NCBI GenBank assembly: GCA_041600415.1
Contig: JBFIKF010000006.1
Span: forward strand, 211,107 to 275,106
From: JBFJKD01 sp041600415
GTDB lineage: Bacteria > Pseudomonadota > Gammaproteobacteria > Pseudomonadales > Porticoccaceae
Length of the DNA stretch: 64,000 nucleotides
Direction of reading: 5' to 3'
The notes under the pieces are model-generated. The model ran no database searches and was not told the DNA's origin. It saw nothing but the letters and a program-made list of their open reading frames with translations. Each line of letters starts with the position of its first letter. The first letter of the stretch is position 1. This document shows positions 33,773 through 42,626 of this stretch, piece after piece. The position numbers and the translations under genes are program-made.

Positions 33773-35362
33773 ATGAATATTGCCAATCTACTGGAAAAAT
33801 CGGCACGCACTTATCCGGCACTACCCGCGCTGGCGCGTGGGGCGCACCCCTACTGCGACTATCGGACCCTGTACCAGCGCGCCGCGTCGATTGCCCACCA
33901 CCTGCGCCATACATTGCGTTGTCAGCCGGGAGATCGCATCGGCATCATTTCGAAAAACTGTCCAGAATATATCGAAATCTTGTTCGGCATTTTGCATGCC
34001 GGTCTCGCCGCCGTGCCCATCAATGCCAAACTGCACCCCGAAGAATGGGCCTATATTCTGGACAACAGCGGCGCCCGTCATGTTTTTAGTTCAGGCGATG
34101 AGCCCGACACAACCGCGCCAGCCACCTCTGCTGCAGATGCAAGCCACAGTTTTAGCGCTCAGCTCGCGCCATTGCCTGGTCGCATACCCACCCTCGAATC
34201 CATTATCGCCCTGGGCTCCGCCCCCTATCGGCAATTGCGCGACGGCTCGGCGTTACCCCTGCAGGACACTGCCCCGAATGATCTGGCGTGGCTGTTTTAC
34301 ACCAGTGGCACCACTGGTAAGCCAAAAGGTGCCATGCTTAGCCACCGCAATCTGTTGACCATGACATTAAGTTACTTTGTCGGCGTCGACTCAATTGCCG
34401 CTGACCACACGCTGCTGCATGCAGCTCCCATGTCCCATGGCTCCGGGCTATATACGTTTCCATTTGTGGCAGCGGCCGCTCAACAGGTGGTATGCGGCAG
34501 CGCGAGCTTCGACCCGCAGGAAATATTTGCACTGTTACAGCACTACCCGAACGTCTCCATGTTCGCCGCTCCGACCATGGTCAAACGCTTGGTGGACGCG
34601 CCGCCCCCGACAAGCAGCGGGATTACTAATTTGCACACGGTTATTTACGGTGGCGGCCCGATGTACGTGGCGGATATCAAAGCAGCCATGGCCAGATTCG
34701 GCAATAAATTTGTACAAATCTACGGCCAGGGTGAATCCCCGATGACCATCACCGCCCTGCCAAAAAAAGACCATGGTGGGCCCGAAGGACCGGCTAGCGA
34801 CGCTATTCTCGCGTCCGTGGGCACCGCGCAGACTGCGGTTCAGGTACGTATCGTCGATGCGGATGGACAGACATTGCCACCGGGAGAGGTCGGCGAAATT
34901 CTGGTGAAAGGCGATACGGTGATGCTCGGCTACTGGCAAAACCCCGAGGCCACGGCCAGTACCATTGTCGACGGCTGGTTATACACGGGGGATATGGGCA
35001 CGTTAGACGAACAGGGTTACCTGACCCTCAAGGATCGCAGCAAGGATCTAATTATCAGCGGTGGTACCAATATTTACCCGCGGGAAGTGGAGGAGGTATT
35101 ACTCCAGCACCCAGTCGTAGCAGAGGCGTCGGTGATTGGCAGGCCCCACCCCGAATGGGGTGAAGAAACTATCGCGTTTATTGTGTGTAAACAGCCCTCC
35201 AAATCGGAGGATCGCGTCGCACTCACCACCGCCCTCGATCAATTCTGTCTCGCGCATATGGCCCGTTTTAAGCGTCCCAGGGAATACCATGTGGTGCCCG
35301 AACTACCAAAAAATAATTATGGCAAAGTGTTGAAAACCGAATTGCGCAAACGTCTCAATTAA
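33773..35362 (+). CDS. AMP-forming acyl-CoA synthetase
   Basis: A 529-residue adenylate-forming ligase that activates a carboxylic acid to its CoA ester. The phosphate-binding motif is FYTSGTTGKPKGAMLSHRN. IYGQGESPMT is the A5-type motif, YTGDMGTLDEQGYL and DRSKDLIISGGTNIYPREVEE are the hinge region, and the lysine in NNYGKVLKTELRK is the C-terminal catalytic residue. The acid is not predictable; the neighbours (CitE-like lyase, MaoC hydratase, crotonase) suggest a short or branched dicarboxylic or aryl acid. It is convergent with the lyase gene at 20 bases. Confidence 0.9.
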   Translation: MNIANLLEKSARTYPALPALARGAHPYCDYRTLYQRAASIAHHLRHTLRCQPGDRIGIISKNCPEYIEILFGILHAGLAAVPINAKLHPEEWAYILDNSGARHVFSSGDEPDTTAPATSAADASHSFSAQLAPLPGRIPTLESIIALGSAPYRQLRDGSALPLQDTAPNDLAWLFYTSGTTGKPKGAMLSHRNLLTMTLSYFVGVDSIAADHTLLHAAPMSHGSGLYTFPFVAAAAQQVVCGSASFDPQEIFALLQHYPNVSMFAAPTMVKRLVDAPPPTSSGITNLHTVIYGGGPMYVADIKAAMARFGNKFVQIYGQGESPMTITALPKKDHGGPEGPASDAILASVGTAQTAVQVRIVDADGQTLPPGEVGEILVKGDTVMLGYWQNPEATASTIVDGWLYTGDMGTLDEQGYLTLKDRSKDLIISGGTNIYPREVEEVLLQHPVVAEASVIGRPHPEWGEETIAFIVCKQPSKSEDRVALTTALDQFCLAHMARFKRPREYHVVPELPKNNYGKVLKTELRKRLN

Positions 35363-35381
35363 CCGCAAACAGACACCGCAC

Positions 35382-36257
35382 TTAAACGTAAGTCTGTGCC
35401 CTGGCAAGAATACGCTGCGCCTGAGTGTAATGCGGTTTGTCCAGCATGATGCCATCCAGCCCAACGACTCCAAGTTCGGGATTGGCGTCAAACGCAGCGA
35501 CTACTCGCTGCGCCCAGGTCAACTGTTCCGCGCTGACAGAAAATGCTGCATTGATAATATCCACCTGGTTGGGGTGAATCGCCATCATGCAGGTGAACCC
35601 CGCCCGGCGCGCCCCGACGCTGGCATTGCGCAGCCCTTCATCGTCCTTAAAGTCTGTAAATACCGTGTTGCAGGGTTCGATACCGGCCGAGGCAGCCGCC
35701 GCCAGGCACAGGCTGCGGGCCGTGCGAAACAGGTCATCCCAATTGCCATCCGGCAACCGGTGGGTTTCCGCGCCCACATCCGCAGACAGATCAAACTCCC
35801 CCCAACTGACATAGGCCAGTCGTTTACTACAATCGGTTAACCCGCCCAAATTAAATAATGCTTGCCCGGTTTCCGTGCCGATCACCAAAAACTGTATATG
35901 CCCCGGCGACACACCTTCGCGTACCTCGAGGGCGCTCACGTAATGATCGAGGCGAATAACGTCCTCGCGGGTACGATATTTGGGCAGCAGCAGATAATCC
36001 GGAGCGCCGCCAACCACCGCGGTCAGATCGTCGAGGGTCATATTTCCGTCCAGCGGATTGATGCGCACCATTAATTTTTTGCTACGCGAACCAGGTGGAT
36101 GGGCGTCGAGATATTCCCGCGCCAGCTGACGCCCCGCGGCCTTGCGCCCCAGCGCCACCGAATCTTCCAGATCGAGAATCAGCCCATCCGCATTGGTAGC
36201 GGCACCTTTCGCGATTTTCTTTTCGCTATCCGCTGGCAGAAACAACATTGATCTCAT
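35382..36257 (-). CDS. HpcH/HpaI aldolase/citrate lyase beta-subunit-like protein
   Basis: A 291-residue CoA-ester lyase of the CitE family. It shows MRSMLFLPADSEKK, the LILDLEDSVALGRK motif, MVRINPLDG, the metal-binding Glu in IGTETGQAL, the metal Asp in WGEFDLSADVG and AIHPNQVDIIN. Members split malyl-CoA, citramalyl-CoA or methylmalyl-CoA. AAGGTGAG precedes the ATG. It follows a MaoC hydratase gene by 51 bases on the same strand, a pairing that in mycobacteria (Rv2498c/Rv2499c) is linked to itaconate and C5-dicarboxyl-CoA breakdown. The same role here is inference. Confidence 0.88.
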   Translation of the reverse strand: MRSMLFLPADSEKKIAKGAATNADGLILDLEDSVALGRKAAGRQLAREYLDAHPPGSRSKKLMVRINPLDGNMTLDDLTAVVGGAPDYLLLPKYRTREDVIRLDHYVSALEVREGVSPGHIQFLVIGTETGQALFNLGGLTDCSKRLAYVSWGEFDLSADVGAETHRLPDGNWDDLFRTARSLCLAAAASAGIEPCNTVFTDFKDDEGLRNASVGARRAGFTCMMAIHPNQVDIINAAFSVSAEQLTWAQRVVAAFDANPELGVVGLDGIMLDKPHYTQAQRILARAQTYV

Positions 36258-36308
36258 GTGCTCACCTTATATTGTGGCCACTGCCTTAATTGGCGTTTTT
36301 TGCGATCT

Positions 36309-36764
36309 TCAGGCTTTGGGGCGCACGGCCATCAGCGCGGTGCGCTTAACCGTGGCCACCAACTCGTCCCGTTGATTAAACCCTTCGTGCAGAAAATTAA
36401 CGATTCCCGAATCGTCACGGGACTTGCTGATACGTTTATCCAGCACCGTGGTACGGGCGCGAATGGTATCACCGTGAAAGACCGGGCGTGGAAACGCGAT
36501 ATCCGTCATGCCCAGGTTACCCAGCGTAGTGCCGAGGGTTAGCTCGGTGACCTGAATACCGACTACCAGGGCAAGGGTAAACATGCTGTTCACCAGCGGC
36601 TGGCCGTAGATACTTTTCCGGGCAAATTCCGCGTCGATATGTAGCGGCTGGGTGTTCATGGTCATACAGCTGAACATCATATTGTCGTACTCGGTGACGG
36701 TACGCCGCACCTCGTGGTCAAACACTCGTCCTTCCTCAAACTCCTCAAAGTACAAACCCGCCAT
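36309..36764 (-). CDS. MaoC-family (hotdog) enoyl-CoA hydratase
   Basis: A 151-residue hotdog-fold protein beginning AGLYFEEFEEGRVFDHEV, with the hydratase signature around TQPLHIDAEFARKSIYGQPLVNS (Asp and His of the R-hydratase 2 motif) and later AFPRPVFHGDTIRA. It likely adds water to an unsaturated acyl-CoA, perhaps mesaconyl- or itaconyl-CoA given the CitE-like gene next to it. GGGGGTGAG precedes the ATG. It is divergent from the second nitroreductase gene across 129 bases. Confidence 0.88.
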   Translation of the reverse strand: MAGLYFEEFEEGRVFDHEVRRTVTEYDNMMFSCMTMNTQPLHIDAEFARKSIYGQPLVNSMFTLALVVGIQVTELTLGTTLGNLGMTDIAFPRPVFHGDTIRARTTVLDKRISKSRDDSGIVNFLHEGFNQRDELVATVKRTALMAVRPKA

Positions 36765-36893
36765 TTCTCACCCCCAGCGTGGCCAATGTTAAAAACAGAG
36801 GCGAAATTGTAGCATTATTGTATTACCTATTTTGTCGACCATGGGCTAACCCAGTACAATCCATGGCTACCTCTACCCATCTGAGTAGCCACG

Positions 36894-37610
36894 ATGAATG
36901 CCCAGTCCAACGACGCTCTTGTCCCCGAATCGTCCGCCGCCAAAACCTGTAGCCTGGCGGATGCGATCCTACGGCGACGCTCCGTGCGCGGTTTTTTACC
37001 GAAGCCGGTGCCCCGCGACACGCTGCGCGACATATTCACTCTCGCCCAACAGGCCCCTTCAAACTGCAATGTGCAACCGTGGCATGTGATTGTTGGGTCT
37101 GATGCCGCCTTGCGCAGCCTGCGCGACAAGCTGGTAAACACCGTTGTTTCGGGTGTGCAACCCACGCTGGATTTCGCCCGCACGGAACAGTTTGAAGGGG
37201 TTATGCGCAAACGCCAGATTGAAACTGCGGTTGAGCTGTACGGCAACATGAATATTCCCCGAGGTGATAAGGAGGGTCGCGCCCATGCGGCGCTGCGCAA
37301 TTACGAATTTTTCGACGCGCCCCACGCGGCGTTTATCTTTATGCCAAAACACTTCGGTGAAACCGTCGCCCTCGACGTTGGTATGTATGCACAGACCCTG
37401 ATGCTGACTTTTGCCGCCTACGGTATCGGTTCCTGTGCCCAGGTCAGCATCAGCAGATATCCGGATGTGGTGCGCGAACACTTTCAGGTGGACGCGAATC
37501 TCGGACTGCTGATGGCGATTTCGTTTGGCTATGAAGACGTCGGCGTGCCCGCCAACAAGACTCGTGTACCTCGCGCACCGGTTGACGAAGCCATACATTT
37601 CATCAGCTAA
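36894..37610 (+). CDS. Nitroreductase family protein
   Basis: A 238-residue FMN oxidoreductase with the N-terminal RRRSVRGFLPKPV arginines, the QQAPSNCNVQPWHV block, the long insertion around RKRQIETAVELYGNMNIPRGDK typical of one proteobacterial subgroup, and GSCAQVSISRYPDVVREHF at the C-terminal FMN site. Its substrate is unknown. It differs clearly from the nitroreductase at 2.8-3.4 kb. It lies between the MaoC gene and an Old Yellow Enzyme gene, so it may act in the same catabolic block. Confidence 0.88.
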   Translation: MNAQSNDALVPESSAAKTCSLADAILRRRSVRGFLPKPVPRDTLRDIFTLAQQAPSNCNVQPWHVIVGSDAALRSLRDKLVNTVVSGVQPTLDFARTEQFEGVMRKRQIETAVELYGNMNIPRGDKEGRAHAALRNYEFFDAPHAAFIFMPKHFGETVALDVGMYAQTLMLTFAAYGIGSCAQVSISRYPDVVREHFQVDANLGLLMAISFGYEDVGVPANKTRVPRAPVDEAIHFIS

Positions 37611-37640
37611 GTAGCGAACAGGGTCTGAACCAGGCGCGCT

Positions 37641-38927
37641 TTACTTATGGCGGCGCCGCATTTGCTTTACAAATCCGCCACCAAAAAACTTAAGCATGCC
37701 GACCAGCGGGCGCATGTCCCATGCTATATCCTTACCGTCCCCCATGCGCTCAATTTGTACGCAGTGCCAACCCACATCCGCAAAACTGTTCAAATGACGA
37801 ATACGTCGGTTCTCGCTGTGGGGCGCAAACCACTTCTTACCCAGCGCCAGATCGATATCTGCAATACGAGCCCTGTCGAAATTACCGGCCAGAATTTTTG
37901 CCGGCAGCTCCGGCTCGGATGACAGCGGCCGACCGAGACCAATCAGATCCGTTACTCCGTTTGACACCGCCTCTTCCATGCCACGCAACGTGCGAAATCC
38001 CCCGGACACCATCAGCGGCACCGAAGACACTTGGCGAATTTTTTGCGCCATCTCGGTAAAATAGGCCTCGCGTTTGGCGGATGCTGCGGAGAGTAACGGT
38101 TCGCCGTTGTCCGTGGTATTGCCGAATTCATCCAGTAGCGCAAGCTGCTCATAGGTGCCACCCGACAACTCGATAAGATCGACGCCCTCTTTTTCCAGCC
38201 AGCCAATGACGGTGCGCGAGTCTTCCTCGGAAAACGCCCCCTTTTGAAAATCCGACGAATTGAGTTTAACACTGACCGGGAATGCCGGACCCACCGTTGC
38301 GCGCACCGCGCGCACACTTTCCAGCAAAAAGCGCGCGCGATTTTCCAGTGCGCCACCCCACTGATCGGTGCGTCGATTGACCAGCGGCGACAAAAATTCG
38401 CTGATCAGATAACCGTGCGCGCCATGCAATTGCACGCCGGTAAAGCCGGCTTTTTTGGCGATGCCTGCGACCCGCGCGAAGCGTTCGATAATGCCGAAAA
38501 TTTCCGCCTCAGTCAGCGCCCGCGGCGTACCGTGCACCCATAACATATCTACCTTGACCGCGGATGGCGCCAACGGTGTGCGACTGATATAGGCAGGCGA
38601 CTGGCGACCGGGGTGGCTGATCTGCATCCACATCTGCGTCGCGTTTTGCGCGCCCGCCAGTGCCCAGGTTTGCAACAGATCAAGATGATCTTCGTTTTCT
38701 ATCACCACGTTGCCGGGGCGTTCCAGGTAGCGGTGATCGACCATCACGTTACCGGTGACCAGCAGGCCACTGCCACCCTGCGCCCAGCGCTCGTAAAGAC
38801 GACACAATTCGGGCGTCGGACGATCCCACCGGTCCGCGAGACCCTCGGTCATGGGCGCCTTGCCAAGGCGGTTTTTTATCGTTACTCCACAGGGCAGGGT
38901 AAACGGCTCACAAAGAATACTGGACAT
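37641..38927 (-). CDS. NADH:flavin oxidoreductase, Old Yellow Enzyme family
   Basis: A 428-residue FMN TIM-barrel protein. LGKAPMTEGLAD is the start of the barrel, MQISHPGRQSP a substrate-site segment, and QLHGAHGYLISEFLSP carries the catalytic histidine pair. RTDQWGGALENRARFLLE and VSGGFRTLRGMEEAV are FMN-phosphate regions. It lacks the C-terminal iron-sulfur/FAD part of the larger dienoyl-CoA reductases, as far as the sequence shows. Members reduce activated C=C bonds. It overlaps neither neighbour and is 25 bases before the PaaG-like crotonase on the opposite-reading side, same strand. Confidence 0.88.
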   Translation of the reverse strand: MSSILCEPFTLPCGVTIKNRLGKAPMTEGLADRWDRPTPELCRLYERWAQGGSGLLVTGNVMVDHRYLERPGNVVIENEDHLDLLQTWALAGAQNATQMWMQISHPGRQSPAYISRTPLAPSAVKVDMLWVHGTPRALTEAEIFGIIERFARVAGIAKKAGFTGVQLHGAHGYLISEFLSPLVNRRTDQWGGALENRARFLLESVRAVRATVGPAFPVSVKLNSSDFQKGAFSEEDSRTVIGWLEKEGVDLIELSGGTYEQLALLDEFGNTTDNGEPLLSAASAKREAYFTEMAQKIRQVSSVPLMVSGGFRTLRGMEEAVSNGVTDLIGLGRPLSSEPELPAKILAGNFDRARIADIDLALGKKWFAPHSENRRIRHLNSFADVGWHCVQIERMGDGKDIAWDMRPLVGMLKFFGGGFVKQMRRRHK

Positions 38928-38952
38928 GGTGACAGCTCGCGGTTAGTTAATT

Positions 38953-39741
38953 TTAATATTTTTCCCAGGCAAACAGGGCAGGTTTTTTCTGTAAAAAGCG
39001 CGTCGTGGCCGCGCGATAATAATCGCTATCCGCGCACAGTGCCTGACCCATGGATTCAAGTTCTGAGATTGCCCAGTGGTCGCTATGCAACGACTGATTA
39101 AGAATATTTTTGGTGATGCCCAACGCCATGCGCGGCGCGTCGAGAAAACGTTCCGCAAAGGCCCGCGCCGTCGCCACTACTGACCCCTGCTCCACAATTT
39201 CGTACACCAGGCCGAGCTGCTGCATTTCCTCGGGCTCAACGATCCTGGCCGTAAACAACAAATCTTTGGCTTTTTGTAATCCCACCAGACGCGGCAGCAG
39301 ATACAGACATCCCAGATCGGGAATCAGACCGGCCCGTAGAAACACCGCGCTAAACCTTGCGCGCGGAGTGCAAAATACAAAATCCGCAGCCAGTACGAAG
39401 CTGAATCCACCGCCAAATGCCACACCGTCCACGGCGGCTATCACCGGCACTTCGAGATTCACAAGCTCCTCTATCCAGATGTGGGTGCGCCGCACCCGTT
39501 CCCGCCGCGCCGCGCCACTCGGTGCTTCCTGCAACGATTTCAAATCGCCACCCGCACAAAAGGCGCCCCCGGCACCGGTCAACACCAACGCTCTGATGTC
39601 GCACTTTTCGCGAATATTCAGTAACACATCCTGAATTTCCAGGCGCATCACCAGATCGAGAACATTGCGCTGCTCAGGCATATTCAGTGTTAATACGCCG
39701 ATGCTATTAAGCACCTCATAGGTCAATGTTTTATAGGTCAC
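38953..39741 (-). CDS. Enoyl-CoA hydratase/isomerase family protein, PaaG-like
   Basis: A 262-residue crotonase with LNMPEQRNVLD, GAFCAGGDLKSL and AVDGVAFGGGFSFVLAADF. It lacks the two glutamates of true hydratases. Instead it has the AGLIPDLGCLYLLPRLVG segment, with an aspartate where isomerases such as PaaG keep their catalytic acid. An isomerase reaction is therefore more likely than hydration. The GTG at 39741 is used because similarity begins there; no strong ribosome site is visible, and an in-frame GTG exists at 39789. It is on the same strand as the Old Yellow Enzyme gene. Confidence 0.82.
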   Translation of the reverse strand: MTYKTLTYEVLNSIGVLTLNMPEQRNVLDLVMRLEIQDVLLNIREKCDIRALVLTGAGGAFCAGGDLKSLQEAPSGAARRERVRRTHIWIEELVNLEVPVIAAVDGVAFGGGFSFVLAADFVFCTPRARFSAVFLRAGLIPDLGCLYLLPRLVGLQKAKDLLFTARIVEPEEMQQLGLVYEIVEQGSVVATARAFAERFLDAPRMALGITKNILNQSLHSDHWAISELESMGQALCADSDYYRAATTRFLQKKPALFAWEKY

Positions 39742-39835
39742 AATGTTTATTTTTCCCCGCCCGCGCGTATCGATTCTGCCGCGCGCCACCCAACCATCAA
39801 TCTGGACATATCATACCCGCCGCGCCACATCAGCT

Positions 39836-40924
39836 CTAATCCAGGGTTTGTGCGAGTTGTTGCTCTCTGAACTTCAACATCCGCGCCAATGGCACCATCG
39901 CGCGCGCGCCAAGTTGCGGGTCAACGACGATTTCATTGCTGCCCTGCTCCAGCGAGGTCAGCAGATTTTTCAGGTGGTTCATGGCCATCCACGGGCAGTT
40001 GCCACAACTGCGGCAGGTCGCTCCGTGACCCGCAGTGGGCGCGATAATCAACTCTTTATCCGGCGCCTGTTGCTGCATTTTGTAAAAAATTCCGGCGTCA
40101 GTGGCGACGATAATTCGTTGGTTGGGCAGGTCGCGGGCGGCCTGAATCAACTGAGACGTGGAACCCACTGCATCGGCCAGGGCCACCACATTATCCGGCG
40201 ACTCGGGGTGCACCAGAAGCGCGGCATCGGGATACACCTGGCGCAAATCGAGCAGCGCCCGCGCCTTGAATTCTTCGTGCACAATGCAACTGCCATCCCA
40301 CAACAGCATATCGGCACCGGTTTTCTTCTGCACATAGCTGCCGAGATGTTTGTCCGGCGCCCACAGTATTTTTTCGCCACGGCCATCCAGATAATCCACC
40401 ACGTCGAGGGCAATACTTGACGTCACCACCCAGTCCGCGCGGGCCTTGACCGCCGCCGAAGTATTGGCATACACCACCACTGTGCGCTCTGGATGCTGGT
40501 CGCAGAATGCGGAAAAGGCCTCCGCAGGGCAGCCGATATCCAGGGAGCAGGTGGCCTCGAGAGTAGGCATCAGCACAGTTTTTTCCGGCGTCAGAATCTT
40601 CGCCGTCTCGCCCATAAATTTGACGCCAGCAACCATAAGCGTGGCCGCCGCATGCTGTTTGCCAAAGCGTGCCATTTCCAGAGAATCTGAGACAATGCCG
40701 CCCGTTTCTTCGGCGAGACTTTGAATGGCGGGGTCGGTGTAATAGTGCGCGACAATAACCGCGTCGCGCTCAATCAGCAGCGCTTTGATACGCTCGCGAT
40801 AAAGCTGCTCCTGCTGGGGCGAATCGGCTTGCTGCAGGGGTAGTCGGTCGAGATGTTGCTCGACAATCTCGCGCAGGGCGGCGCCATCAGCCGCGGGGGT
40901 AAGTTGTGCGTCAGTGTGAATCAT
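39836..40924 (-). CDS. nadA: Quinolinate synthase NadA
   Basis: A 362-residue iron-sulfur enzyme that makes quinolinate from iminoaspartate and dihydroxyacetone phosphate in NAD synthesis. It has AHYYTDPAIQ, MGETAKIL, the cluster cysteines in LEATCSLDIGCP, WDGSCIVHE and GATCRSCGNCPWM, and HPESPDNVVALAD. I used the ATG at 40924; the frame is open 17 codons further. In Pseudomonas nadA also sits near bepA and the queC/tol-pal area. Confidence 0.94.
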   Translation of the reverse strand: MIHTDAQLTPAADGAALREIVEQHLDRLPLQQADSPQQEQLYRERIKALLIERDAVIVAHYYTDPAIQSLAEETGGIVSDSLEMARFGKQHAAATLMVAGVKFMGETAKILTPEKTVLMPTLEATCSLDIGCPAEAFSAFCDQHPERTVVVYANTSAAVKARADWVVTSSIALDVVDYLDGRGEKILWAPDKHLGSYVQKKTGADMLLWDGSCIVHEEFKARALLDLRQVYPDAALLVHPESPDNVVALADAVGSTSQLIQAARDLPNQRIIVATDAGIFYKMQQQAPDKELIIAPTAGHGATCRSCGNCPWMAMNHLKNLLTSLEQGSNEIVVDPQLGARAMVPLARMLKFREQQLAQTLD

Positions 40925-41011
40925 AGTGCGTCGAAAACTGGCAATAGTACGCAGCATACTAGCATAGTAAGCCACGCACTAAAGCCCCGTGACGCGTTAC
41001 AATCGGCGGTT

Positions 41012-41037
41012 AAAAAAAGCCTCCGCGCGGGAGGCTT
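41012..41037 (-). terminator. Rho-independent terminator after tRNA-Lys
   Basis: On the minus strand AAGCCTCC and GGAGGCTT (41017-41024 with 41030-41037) form an 8-bp stem with a 5-base loop followed by a run of seven T. It begins 7 bases beyond the tRNA 3' end. Confidence 0.88.
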
Positions 41038-41044
41038 GTGTAAT

Positions 41045-41120
41045 TGGTGGGCCGTGCTGGATTCGAACCAGCGACCAATTGGTTAAAAGCCAACTGCTCT
41101 ACCAACTGAGCTAACGGCCC
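41045..41120 (-). tRNA. tRNA-Lys (anticodon TTT)
   Basis: A 76-base tRNA read on the minus strand, starting GGGCCGTTAGCTCAGTTGG and ending ACGGCCCACCA. The acceptor arms GGGCCGT/ACGGCCC pair fully, the anticodon loop is CTTTTAA (anticodon TTT), the T arm contains GGTTCGAATCC, and the CCA end is encoded. It lies just downstream of queC. Confidence 0.96.
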
Positions 41121-41133
41121 CGAAGAGGCGCAT

Positions 41134-41161
41134 ATGTTACGTATGGGGAGTGAAAGGTCAA
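41134..41161 (-). promoter_or_regulatory. Promoter of tRNA-Lys overlapping the 3' end of queC
   Basis: Minus-strand TTGACC (41156-41161), a 16-base spacer and TAACAT (41134-41139), then a G+C-rich stretch (GCGCC) before the transcript start, as in stable-RNA promoters under stringent control. The -35 lies over the last codon and stop of queC. Confidence 0.55.
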
Positions 41162-41847
41162 GGAATAAATCCCTTTACGTAGCGGGTAGGGTCACAAACA
41201 CCTGCATCGCTAAAGCCCTCGCGTCGTAAACGGCAGCTATCGCAGCGCCCACAGGCCAAACCTTCCGCTGTAGCCTGATAACAGGAGACGGTCGCACTGT
41301 AGTCCACCCCCTGACCCATACCGGTGCGAATAATATCCCCTTTGGTGAGAGCCATTAGCGGCGCGTGGATTTTTACCGGGCGCCCCTCTACACCGGCCCG
41401 GGTGGCAATATTGGCCAGCTGTTCAAAGGCGGCGATAAACTGCGGCCGACAATCCGGGTAACCCGAATAATCCACTGCATTGACGCCAATGAAAATATCT
41501 CTTGCGTCCAGCACCTCGGCCCAACCGAGGGCAATGGCCAGAAAAACCGTGTTGCGTGCGGGCACATAGGTTGTAGGAATCCCCGACGTGGCATTCTCAG
41601 GCACCGCAATGCGGGTATCGGTCAAGGCTGAACCACCGATACTGCCCAGATCCAGAGATACTTCCTTATGAACACAGGCACCCATTGCGGCACTAAGCGC
41701 CCGAGAGGCGACCAATTCGGATCGATGGCGTTGGCCGTAGTTATAACTCAATGTGTAACAGGCATAGCCCTCACTGCGGGCGATTGCCAATACCGTTGTC
41801 GAGTCCAGACCACCCGACATCAAAACCACTGCCTTTCTAGCCTCCAT
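41158..41847 (-). CDS. queC: 7-Cyano-7-deazaguanine synthase QueC
   Basis: A 229-residue PP-loop ATPase that converts 7-carboxy-7-deazaguanine to preQ0 in queuosine synthesis. It has the nucleotide loop VVLMSGGLDSTT, TTYVPARNTVFL, GVNAVDYSGYPDCRP and the zinc cysteines in SCYQ and GRCDSCRLRREGF. The ATG at 41847 has GGAG 5 bases upstream and is preferred over the ATG four codons earlier. It follows queE on the same strand, 64 bases apart; the two catalyse consecutive steps. Confidence 0.94.
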   Translation of the reverse strand: MEARKAVVLMSGGLDSTTVLAIARSEGYACYTLSYNYGQRHRSELVASRALSAAMGACVHKEVSLDLGSIGGSALTDTRIAVPENATSGIPTTYVPARNTVFLAIALGWAEVLDARDIFIGVNAVDYSGYPDCRPQFIAAFEQLANIATRAGVEGRPVKIHAPLMALTKGDIIRTGMGQGVDYSATVSCYQATAEGLACGRCDSCRLRREGFSDAGVCDPTRYVKGFIP

Positions 41848-41911
41848 TGTTGCTCCCATTCTGGTCTATGCCGCACGGCGCCGATCGTTACCAGCCATCG
41901 GAACCAGCGCG

Positions 41912-42562
41912 TCAGCGCCCCGCAACGTCGCCCCACACCTGCTTGTGCAATTGCAACTGCATGCGCACCGGCAGATGATCGGCGAGAATCCAGTCCGCGA
42001 GCTCCCGCGGTGACAATTGACCCTGACTCGGCGAGAAAAGAATTTCGAGATCTGTTTCACCCAACCCGAGTTCATCCAATTTCATCCGCGCCCAGTCGTA
42101 ATCGCGACGATCACAGAGCACAAATTTCACTTCATCCCGTGCTTTGAGCAGCGCAATATTACTCCACAGATTGCGCCCCACTTCCCCGGAACCAGGAGTT
42201 TTTATATCCAGAATCACCACCACCCGCGAATCGACGGCGGCGACGTCGAGGGCGCCGCTTGTTTCCAGAGATACCCGGTAGCCCGCGTCACACAGTGCGT
42301 TCAGCAATACCAGGCAGGCGGGCTGGGCAAGAGGCTCACCGCCAGTCACCGTGACATAACGGGGTCGGTGACTGGCCACTGCTTCCAGAATAGCCTCCAG
42401 GGCGACCTTTTCGCCGCCGTAGAACGCATATTCTGTATCGCAGTAAGTACAGCGCAGGGGGCACCCGGTGAGACGCACAAATACCGTGGGTAGCCCAGTG
42501 GTACTGGTTTCCCCCTGCAGGGAGTAAAAAATTTCGGTGACCCGCAGCGTCTCTTGCGCCAT
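41912..42562 (-). CDS. queE: 7-Carboxy-7-deazaguanine synthase QueE (radical SAM)
   Basis: A 216-residue radical-SAM enzyme that contracts 6-carboxytetrahydropterin to 7-carboxy-7-deazaguanine. It shows EIFYSLQGE, the cluster motif GCPLRCTYCDTEYAF (CxxxCxxC) and VTGGEPLAQP. It acts just before QueC. It lies 64 bases after cpoB on the same strand, as in Pseudomonas. Confidence 0.94.
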   Translation of the reverse strand: MAQETLRVTEIFYSLQGETSTTGLPTVFVRLTGCPLRCTYCDTEYAFYGGEKVALEAILEAVASHRPRYVTVTGGEPLAQPACLVLLNALCDAGYRVSLETSGALDVAAVDSRVVVILDIKTPGSGEVGRNLWSNIALLKARDEVKFVLCDRRDYDWARMKLDELGLGETDLEILFSPSQGQLSPRELADWILADHLPVRMQLQLHKQVWGDVAGR

Positions 42563-42626
42563 GGACAGTCCATCTGGAAAGGGGAAGTGGCGATTTTAGC
42601 GGAATTTGGCGCCGCAGGCTTGGTGG

